DNA of 36,770 nt from Pelargonium nanum (lineage: Eukaryota; Streptophyta; Magnoliopsida; Geraniales; Geraniaceae), in assembly GCA_036897485.1 (NCBI GenBank), contig JAYMTF010000425.1, positions 1 to 36,770 on the forward strand, written 5' to 3'. Of the stretch, positions 28,826 through 36,770 are shown one piece after another (positions within the stretch are counted from its first letter, which is position 1; each line of letters starts with the position of its first letter). Made by a program: the position numbers and the translations under genes. The notes beneath the pieces are model-generated. The model did not search any database and was not told the origin of the DNA. It saw only the letters and a program-made list of their open reading frames with translations.

Positions 28826-31800
28826 AATACTCTCCACGCCGGCTTCTAAGTTCCGCCAGTTCCGGCGAAAAATCGCCGCCCCCACCCCCGACGACGACCC
28901 CCACCCTTACCAGATTCTATGGCGCTATCAGATCCTCGACCCAAGCAGCGACATCGTCAACTACTGGAACCATGTCTTTCTCCTCTCCTGCCTCATTGCC
29001 CTCTTCATCGACCCTCTCTATTTCTTCATCCCCAAAATCGGCGGACCCGCCTGCCTCGAGAGGGAGACCCGACCCGCCGTCTGGATCACCATCTTCCGCT
29101 CCTTGACCGATCTCTTCTACCTCTTGCGCATGATCATGAAGTTTAGGACTGCTTTTGTCGCTCCCAGCTCCAAGATCTTCGGCCGAGGCGAGCTGGTTAT
29201 GGACCCTAGCGAGATCGCTACTCGCTACCTCAAGTCCGATTTTGTTATTGACCTCGCCGCCACGCTTCCCTTACCTCAGGCAAGTGCAACCAAATGTTGA
29301 TTTCAATCCATTGTCAAATCAGTTGGCTACACAGATTGTGTGAGTGGAAAGAGCGTTTGCGTTCGATTCCCGCTCAACACACCTCTGGGGAGAGGTATGA
29401 GCTTTAAATGTGACTTAAACTCGAATGAGTGTGTTGAAAGGACTTAAAGGTGTCAACCGCGAGTTTGCGGACCCGCTTAGGAAACCCTTGGTTTAGACCG
29501 AAAAATTGACATGATCTTTAGCATATTGAATTGTTGAAGTTGAGAGTTGTTTTTTTTTTTTTTCAGATTGTTCCCTGGTTCGTAATTCCAGCCACTAGAG
29601 ATTCTCGTGTTGATCACACCAACAGCACTCTTGCACTTATTGTTCTTTTACAATATATCCCTAGAATGTTTGTTATCTACCCTTTGAATCAGCGAATGAT
29701 TAAAAGTACTGGAGTTATAGCTAGAACTGCTTGGGCTGGAGCTGTTTACAATCTCCTTCTTTACATTCTTGCTAGTCATGTAAGCATCCAGATCACCCAT
29801 TTCTTAGTTATTATGGATTAAACTCCTTTAGTTTAGTTACTACAACTCATTTGGCTCTGTGGCTACAGTTAATAGGAGCTTCGTGGTATCTTCTCTCCAT
29901 AGGGCGGGAGTTCCACTGCTGGGAATTAGAGTGCAGACACGAGAATAGCCAGAAAGTCGTATCTTGCCTCCCTAGTTATCTTGATTGTGCTAGTAAAGAT
30001 CAGCTCGAACGAGAATATTGGCTGAATGTCACAAAGGTTGCAGCTCACTGTGATCCAAAGAATAAACATAGCAAATTTAAGTTTGGAATGTATGCGGATG
30101 CTTTAACTAGTGGAGTTGCTGAACAGACCTTTGTGAACAAGTGGTTATATTGTCTTTGGTGGGGTTTGCGAAACTTAAGGTATGAGCTATGAACTCTTGG
30201 ATTTAGGTCTCATTGCAGTGATCTGATTTTAGTTCTGGCTCATTGACGATGTTACACACACATGGCTGTGCATTATGGCGCTCTATCTCAACTACTGTTA
30301 TGGATCCTTTGTTGAAGCATAATACTTTATTTCTTTTTTGCATACGTGCAACTAAAAATTCAATAATGTTTATTTGCAAAAGTTGTCTAATTGGAATCGT
30401 GTTTATGCTGACTGCACTGCCAACAAAGTCATTATCATCCCCTTTTTTTCCAAATTGATCAGAAAATTTTAGTGTTTCTTTCGAATCTCTATGATACTAC
30501 ATAAAAACACATACATAGTGGGCTGCAAAATAAGAATTTTTTTGAAATGTACACATATTAACGGCTAGTTCGGAGTGAAGGAAGTGAAAGGAGATAGATT
30601 AGTTGAGTTAATGGTTCCTCCTGTTTGGTATTTATTATGAGGCTGGAAACAAAAGGAAGTAGAACAAAATACTCTCTTTATAATCTCATTTCAGCTTCTG
30701 CTTTTCTAATGATAAGAACATCCTGAGACATCTAAACCCACAACTTTTTTAAAAATAAAAAAGAAGGTTATTTTGGTAAATGAAGCATATGACATTCAAC
30801 TTCCTTTCTCTTTCATAGATGAACATTAATTTTCCTTTGTTTTTTTTTTTTCCATATCCAATCTAGTAAAGATTAATGGTGTTTTTAAAATTTAATCTGT
30901 CCTTTTAAAATCAAAACCAACTATGTTTTACATGTTACCTAAGTCTTATAAATTGCAGAACTATGCATAAATTGTTTCCCCTTCCTGTTAATGCTGACAT
31001 CTCAAATCTCTTTGCAGCTCATATGGACAGAATCTGGAGACAAGCACATATTATGGCGAGACAACATATTGCATTCTTATCAATATTGCTGGTTTAATTC
31101 TGTTTGCGCAGTTGATCGGCAAGATGCAGGTACGTACAATCTTCTTTTGTGATACATCATTCTTGTTGTTCCTGTATTAGTGATGCATGGTTCAAGTTGT
31201 CAGGAGTTTCTTAAATAAATAAAAAGATAACTGGAGTCAATACCTATCCTTCCCAAGCTGTCAGGACATAAATAAATAAAGAGATAATTGTCTTTGTCTA
31301 AATACAAATTACTCTATCCTTCCCAAAATGAGTGTCTACTTTCCTAATATTGTTCTAAATATTTTAAGGAGACGGAGGGAGTAAACAATGAAGTTAAAAA
31401 TAAGGGTCTCCTCTTAAGTTGTAGACTAGCTTGAGAAAAAGAAAGCACTCTTATAAAATAGTATCAGCCATGTTACTACCTTCTGACTTTAGATTACTGA
31501 TATCCACATATCAGTTGAGTTTCAATATCCAATATATGAGCTCTAAAAGGCTTTGGCACCTGAACTCAAGTACCCTTATTATCTTAAATTTTCATGTGTT
31601 TTTTTTTTATAAAAAAAAAAAAAAAACCTTTTACTTGACTTTTTCTGTATGCTGTAATTGGTTAGATCTGGGTTAGTCAATCTTTTCAAAGTACTTCAAA
31701 ATACTATCCTAGGGGCATACATGTGGGTTTTGTTAAGGCTGGGGTTGGAAATGCCAGCCAGGAAGGTGATATTAGCTCTAGGTGGTTGTAACAGAAACTT

Positions 31801-33854
31801 GGCTTGGACCTTACTTTCATCAAAGGTTGAGAAATTAGTGGGTAAGGGGAGGGATAACCCTAGATCACTTTGAAAGGTTGGACCCTACTCTTGTTACTTA
31901 TTTTCAACTTTGAAAGCCCTCTTTGTAGATCCTCTTGTAGAAATTGTTCGTGCTTAGTCTCTTTTCTTTTCTCTCGAGAATGGGTCAGTTTAAGGATATT
32001 TTCAACCCTTCCACTCAAGAGTTGTCTTAATCAAGGTTATGAAGTTTATATGATAATATCAAGGTTTACAAGTAGTGACTTGGTTTTCACAATTAGGTCA
32101 AGTAATTAATAAATAGACAACTTCTTAAGGAACATTTCTCAGTTAAATGGACAGGTATTAGAGCTAAATGCCTAAATCTGTATTGAAATGTGTTTGTTGT
32201 ATGTAATAATTACTTCTACGGTGGTTAATCTTGCTGTATAGAATTTTGGATAAGGTTGACAACCCGAAACACTAACAGGTGTAGTATTTGTGAATGATTG
32301 CAAATATTGTATTCATCTAATGAGGATTTTGTCTCCCTTCTTGAAGACTTATTTGCAATCTTTGACGGTGAGACTTGAAGAATGGAGAGTCAAAAAAAGA
32401 GATACTGAAGAGTGGATGAGGCATCGACAGTTACCTCTAGACTTGCAAGAACGGGTTCGTCGATTTGTTCAATACAAATGGCTTGCTACAAGAGGAGTTA
32501 ATGAAGAATCTATATTACAAGAGTTACCCTTGGACCTTCGCCGTGAAATTCAACAGCATCTATGCCTTTCCCTCGTTCGCCGTGTACGTATTTATCTTGA
32601 TCCTACTAAATTATCTTTTTATCAGTGTAGGAAGTGGGTGCTAATTTCAAGTAAATAAAGCACTTGAAATTGTACCAACTGAACAAAGCCTTAATCTTAA
32701 CTAGTTGGACGGCCCTACTAATTGTATTCTTATTCCGTTCCTCTATGAACCCATATTATACAATGCCAAATTTTACCCGTCTCCAACCCAAATCCTTGTT
32801 GAAATTTCTAGGGGCACAAAAATTGTTCTTTTGAGCCTATTATTTACACAACCCTTATACTGGAAATGCTACCTTGGTCTGTGGTAGGTAGTTATCTGCC
32901 CTTACAAAACCTGCTCTCTTATAAGCAGAGCAGCAGCTATATTTGCTTATTTTTCTTTTCTTATTTCCTATTGTCATGCTGTTTCTGGGTTATTTGTTTC
33001 CTGATCTTCTTGTTTCTCCGTACTCTGATTGCATTTAACATAGATGATGAAGGCAGTACTCATTTATTGCACAGGTCCCATTCTTCTCTCAAATGGATGA
33101 CCAGCTTCTTGATGCTATATGCGAACGCCTAGTCTCATCTTTGTGCACGGAGGGCACCTACATATTTCGTGAGGGTGATCCAGTAAATGAGATGATTTTC
33201 ATAATTAGAGGACAACTTGAGAGCTCGACTACTAATGGCGGAAGGACGGGGTTCTTCAATTCCATCACGCTCAGACCTGGAGACTTCTGTGGTGAGGAAT
33301 TGCTGACATGGGCCTTAATGCCCAACTCTAGCCTCAACATGCCTCTATCAACTCGGGCTGTCAAAGCCCTTTGTGAAGTCGAAGCGTTTGCACTTAGAGC
33401 TGAAGATCTCAAATATGTTGCAAATCAATTCAAGCGGCTCCACAGCAAGAGACTTCAGCATGCTTTCAGATACTATTCTCACCAATGGAGGACATGGGGT
33501 GCTTGCTTTCTACAAGCTGCTTGGAGAAGGTATAAAAAGCGAAAGATGGCAAAGGAGCTAGCTTATCAAGAAAGCTTATACTACATGCAAATGTATGACC
33601 GAGATGGTAACTATAGTGATGAAACGGATGAATATTACGAGGATGTCGGTGATGAGAGTTCAGCAATGGGCAATGCAAACAATCAGCCTCTTAGAGCCAC
33701 AATGTTGGCCTCAAAGTTTGCTGTAAACACAAGAAAATGGAAAGGGCCACAACAGAAAACGCGGATGGGTGGTACTTCTGTTAGCAGCTTAAAGATGCCC
33801 AAATTGGCGAAGCCAGATGAGCCTAATTTTACTGAAGACGGGGACATTGTTTAG
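28818..33854 (+). CDS. Cyclic nucleotide-gated ion channel (CNGC1-like)
   Basis: Six exons: 28818-29279, 29567-29779, 29869-30179, 31018-31129, 32347-32583, 33075-33854, in consistent phase, giving 704 aa. Plasma-membrane, Ca2+-permeable cation channel. S1 lies at about 49-71, S2 about 88-110, S3 about 138-154, and an S4-like segment reads LQYIPRMFVIYPLNQRM. The pore helix WLYCLWWGL leads to the filter G332-Q-N-L335. The C-linker (TYLQSLTVRLEEWRVKKRD) precedes the cyclic-nucleotide-binding domain, whose phosphate-binding cassette LRPGDFCGEELLTWAL spans about 511-526. The IQ-type calmodulin site near 590-602 reads FLQAAWRRYKKRK, with Leu where most members have Ile. The N-terminus before S1 is short. 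Intron 1 uses a GC donor (CAG/GCAAGT). Subgroup assignment to CNGC1 is from memory and moderate; the family is certain. Confidence 0.93.
29321..29440 (+). mobile_element. tRNA-derived SINE-like sequence in CNGC intron 1
   Basis: TTGGCTACACAG resembles a pol III A box, and 40 bp later CGTTCGATTCCCGC is a near-perfect B box, followed by SINE-like text (CTCTGGGGAGAGGTATGAG). No target-site duplication or poly(A) tail could be defined. It is not a tRNA gene: no acceptor stem or anticodon arm forms. Confidence 0.5.
31312..31381. mobile_element. 70-bp Stowaway-type MITE in CNGC intron 4
   Basis: The right end GGAGACGGAGGGAG is the inverse of CTCCCTCCGTCTCC, the Stowaway terminus. The left end CTCTATCCTTCCC matches it at 9 of 13 positions. 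The element is flanked by TA on both sides (31310-31311 and 31382-31383), the expected Tc1/mariner target duplication. It is shorter than most Stowaway copies, so probably internally deleted. Confidence 0.85.
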
Positions 33855-34051
33855 TTAGTACAAGAAGTGATGAGGAAAGAGAGAGATAAAGGAGCTAATG
33901 ACTGATTAGGTAGGAAAATTCATAACTTGTACATTATATTGAAAAAAACTAGTAATGATTATCACTTTCTCATTGATCTGTTCACAAATGATTCAGTAAA
34001 AAATTCTAACCCAGATAATGGGAACTTCTAAAAATACATTCTCATTCTTAT
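33855..34051. other. CNGC 3' flank
   Basis: Short AT-rich stretch immediately after the CNGC stop, presumably 3' UTR. It ends at an acceptor-like TTCTTATAG just before the DSS1-like exon. Confidence 0.4.
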
Positions 34052-34138
34052 AGAAGCACTTCATTCGTTTGAAGAATGATCCAAAGTTGTATTTGTTTGA
34101 AGACGACGACGAGTTTGAAGAATTTGACATCAACGAAG
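34052..34138 (+). pseudogene. DSS1: Isolated DSS1 (SEM1) exon fragment
   Basis: The frame reads KHFIRLKNDPKLYLFEDDDE, then FEEFDINEG, and ends at a donor GAAG/GTAATT. LFEDDDEFEEF-INE is the highly specific acidic N-terminal block of DSS1/SEM1, the small subunit of the 26S proteasome lid that also binds BRCA2. The usual residues before it (VKVD) read PKLY. No initiator Met stands in frame: a TAG directly precedes the segment, at an acceptor-like site (TTCTTATAG). The second conserved block of DSS1 (QQWEDDWDDDDVNDDF) is absent from the downstream 2.6 kb. It is best explained as a duplicated gene fragment that kept exon 1 and part of intron 1. An alternative terminal exon of the adjacent CNGC transcript cannot be excluded. 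Confidence 0.75.
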
Positions 34139-35491
34139 GTAATTCGTTTTCCTGTTATGGTTAGTTCCTTGATTGTTCACATTCTCACCATCAAATGAAT
34201 AAGTCCAAGCTTTGTTATATGTTCAATTTTTATGGTGCATAAATTAGTTTTTCTGTTATCTACTTGAAGTTTTACTATATGTGATACAGCTTGTGTGCCA
34301 GAGCCTTCTTTATTCAGCTCTGTGTGTCTTGGAGAGGTTTGTCTTGTGAGCAGGCCAAGGTGTTTTGACATGGCATGCATTTTTTACTTACTCTATTTCT
34401 TTTGACTGAAACCAAGATGTTCAGTCTCGGATAGGTGTCCCTTTGGTTTCTTTGTAAAAATATGTTGGTTTTGCTGGTATTGAAAGTATAACAAGTCAGT
34501 GTCTGGAATAAATTGGTTGTGCCAAGGTCGTCAACTGCAGAAAATTTTGAGTTGATGTTGTCATTGTCATTATGTACCCCCAAAAAGAGGAATATAATGA
34601 ATAGTTTAAATTAGTTTGGTATGAATAGTATAGGAGCACATGAAGAGAATTGGATGTTTTCATATAAGTTGTGCATTTATTGATTTTGTTACACTGATGA
34701 TGTGAGCCAATATTAATGGAGGCAGATACGAGCACATGAAGACAATTAAATGTCAACCTTAGTACTTGCTACTCTTTATTACTCCTACTACAACTACCTT
34801 ATGAATGATAAACTACATATGTATAACAGCTCATGTGTACCTAAAATGATGTCTGATATTCTTGTTTTAATCGCTCGGATCACAAGCAGGAGTGTTTTGT
34901 TTTAGGATTAAAAGTCAAACGTCTATAAACTTGTAAAAAATCATTGTTTTAGTTCTTATATTTTGCATAAGCACTTAAGTTCCTAAACTTTCATATTTTG
35001 GGTAAAAAAATATCTAACTTTAGTTTGTGTTAACTGCTATGTTAGTTGCGTTGACATGACACTAAGTTGAAGTATCCAGAATTAAAGATGTCAATTTGTG
35101 TATAACCACATGACGTTATATGAAATAAACATGTTAAGCTCACTAAATTTTTAATCGTGCATGCCTATATATAGTGGCCCACATTTAAGTGTTCGTGTTA
35201 TGTAATCATATACATCTTGTATTTCTGTTTAATATTTTGGCCATTGTTGGAATTATTGTGTTAAAATAATTATTTAAATAATGCATTGTATTAGCATCAG
35301 CTAATGTAGAACACATTTACCTTCCAACACAAACGCAACTTGCACACTTGAGTTGTCTACTCTACTCCACTCTACTTGAAACTATGGCCACAAATGTGTA
35401 GCAATAAGTTAAAAAAAGAGGGATGTGACCATTATTTCAAATTCGGAAAGAGCAACAACTTTCTAGAAAGTACGAAAATGACAATTTGTAT
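34139..35491. other. Intergenic region between DSS1 fragment and UGT
   Basis: About 1.35 kb. A short word GAGCACATGAAGA-AATT-ATGT occurs twice (near 34634 and 34730). The block about 34905-35080 contains internally repetitive text (TTAGTTCTTATATTTTGC and TAAGTTCCTAAACTTTC) of the kind seen in dispersed plant repeats. No gene was recognised. Confidence 0.45.
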
Positions 35492-36770
35492 TTACTGCAT
35501 TGCATGGTGATTGTCGACATCCGCTGCAACTGGACCATTCCTGTCCATCTCCTTCTTCTTGCACGTCGTGTCGCGTATAAGCGACTCCAATGCACGCCAA
35601 GACGACCCTCCCTCCTCCATTGCTTTCCTAGCTCGCTCCGAATATTCCGTCACCATCTTCCTCGCCTTTTCCCCCATCTCTCCCTCCATCAGCTCCCTCA
35701 CCTTCTTCTCCAACCCCTCCCACTTGACCAACCCACCGCCACACGTCTCCACCCTCAGCCCCACCTTTATCTCCTCCGCCACCATCTTCGCGTTCATCGG
35801 CTGCTCCGCCATCATTGGCCACGCCAGTATCGGCACGCCCGCGCACACGCTCTCCATCACCGAGTTCCACCCGCAGTGGCTCATGAAACCCTTCACGCTC
35901 CGGTGTAACAGTATCTCCCTCTGATCCACCCACTCACGAACCACCACTCCTCTCTCCTTGACCCGCTCTTCGAAGCCTTCTACTAATTCTTCGCATTCTT
36001 TGCTTCTAATTACCCACATGAAGTTCACCTCCGACTTCTCCAGCGCAATGGCGATCTCCTTCAACTGCTCGGGGGAGATCTCCGCTTGCGACCCGAACGC
36101 CACGTACATGACGGATCTCCCCTGCTCGGACTTATTGTCCAGCCACTGAGCCCACCAGGGTCTCTGTTCGGGTTCAGCCTATAAATATATATATCGTGTT
36201 AAACAACTTCATTAACATTAATTATGTCAGTGTGAACTGTTGCATGAACTAATTGGCTTAACGTGTTTGCTTCTCCAGAAGTCTGAAGTTCGAGTCTTCT
36301 TGCTTATAAAAAAATAATAGAAAAACTAACATTGGGTTTTGGAGGATCGGCAAGACATAGAGGTCCGACCCACCAGCCTTTCGAATCACGAGTCCAGAAA
36401 TCGGCAAAGGCTGGCTCCAGCTCGTAGAAGCTGTTGAAGATCATGCCGAAACTCTTTCCAGATGCTGTAATCTGTTTCATCATGAGCTCGAAATGAGGAC
36501 CCTTGGGCTCGCGCTCCGTAAAAACCGGAGGGAAGTCACTTTTCGTGACCTTAATCCACGGAAAATCCGGAACGGTGAGTAACTCGTGTTCCGACTCTTC
36601 ACCCCGGAGCGTCCCGTGCACGTTGAGCGACTGTGTAACCGTCAAGGCGTAGCCCCCCATGCCGTAGAACACGAGCCTCGGGAAACCGAACTTGTCGGCG
36701 GATTCTTGAGTCCACCAGAGGAAGCCGTCGGAGACCATGAAGGTGACGGCGGGGAAGCTCTGGGGGGGCC
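35492..36770 (-). CDS. UDP-glycosyltransferase, UGT90A1-like (5' end cut by window)
   Basis: Exon 2 is 35492-36178 and exon 1 is 36331 to beyond 36770; the start codon lies outside the window. Exon 1 part contains FMVSDGFLWWTQESADKFG and a PDFPWIKVTKSDFPP block. Exon 2 carries the 44-residue PSPG signature (35801-35932) from WVDQREILLH through HCGWNS to MAEQ. The final Gln points to UDP-glucose as donor. WVDQ in place of the common WAPQ and the GSQAEIS segment fit UGT90A proteins. It should be a soluble cytosolic enzyme glucosylating a small acceptor such as a flavonoid or hormone; the acceptor is not deducible. The phase-0 intron (36179-36330) holds SINE-like DNA. The extreme window edge has a run of seven G, so codons there should be read with care. 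Confidence 0.9.
36250..36320 (+). mobile_element. SINE-like sequence in the UGT intron
   Basis: ATTGGCTTAACGTG resembles a pol III A box, AAGTTCGAGTCTTC a B box 35 bp later, and TATAAAAAAATAATAG an A-rich tail. It lies antisense to the UGT gene and makes up nearly half the 152-bp intron. No clear target-site duplication was recognised. Confidence 0.5.

Noticed and set aside
28478-28904. Minus-strand frames overlapping the CNGC leader and first exon
   Set aside because: Gly-rich antisense translation of a C-rich exon; no homologous features.
29341-29385. tRNA gene in CNGC intron 1
   Set aside because: The B box is good but no acceptor or anticodon stems form; SINE-like origin is more likely.
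31658-31873. Coding frame inside CNGC intron 4
   Set aside because: Lies wholly inside a well-defined intron, no recognised domain, no splice support.
35486-35908. 140-aa and 137-aa plus-strand frames opposite UGT exon 2
   Set aside because: They are antisense by-products of a GC-rich exon; the minus strand has the complete PSPG motif.
1-36770. CRISPR arrays, operons, viral genes, organelle insertions
   Set aside because: Looked for on both strands by eye; no regular spaced repeats, no viral domain and no recognisable plastid or mitochondrial gene was seen.

Overview
This window is nuclear DNA from a eudicot plant. Most genes are split by AT-rich introns with GT-AG borders (one GC-AG). The families (WAT1/EamA, ATL RING-H2, plant CNGC, UGT, B3, LRR receptor kinase) are plant-specific or plant-typical, and the intergenic DNA carries plant transposable-element ends (Stowaway, CACTA, tRNA-derived SINE). 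The sequence does not settle the species. No operon-like structure, CRISPR array, tRNA or rRNA gene was seen.

Layout. 28-855 (-): B3-domain nuclear protein. 1573-12355 (-): tandem array of four WAT1-related (EamA/DMT, UMAMIT-type) transporter genes, each with seven exons at homologous splice sites, plus an orphan last exon of a fifth copy (about 3596-3721) beside a probable MITE. 12356-16266: gene-poor repeat territory with a (CT)17 microsatellite, retroelement-like fragments and a degenerate minisatellite. 16267-17154 (+): 78-aa HIG1-domain mitochondrial protein. 18866-19603 (+) and 20398-22417 (+): tandem pair of LRR genes, the first ending after the LRRs, the second a full-length receptor with a predicted pseudokinase. 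24325-25401 (+): ATL46-like RING-H2 E3 ligase. 28818-33854 (+): six-exon cyclic nucleotide-gated channel. 34052-34138 (+): an isolated exon-sized match to the proteasome-lid/BRCA2-binding protein DSS1. 35492-36770 (-): UDP-glycosyltransferase of UGT90A type, running off the right edge.

The genes do not form one pathway. Two local relationships matter. The WAT1 array and the LRR pair are products of tandem duplication followed by partial decay. The WAT1-array plus ATL46 neighbourhood resembles the Arabidopsis At5g40210-At5g40250 region as I recall it, which suggests an old conserved block.

I found no convincing undescribed multi-gene system. The best leads are the DSS1 exon fragment, the secreted LRR-only copy next to its pseudokinase paralogue, a strong-context overlapping uORF at the CNGC start, and several clearly bounded small transposon insertions inside genes. 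Several apparent protein starts upstream of the ones given here are not ATG (B3, WAT1 genes 2-4, HIG1, ATL), so the annotated starts are shorter.
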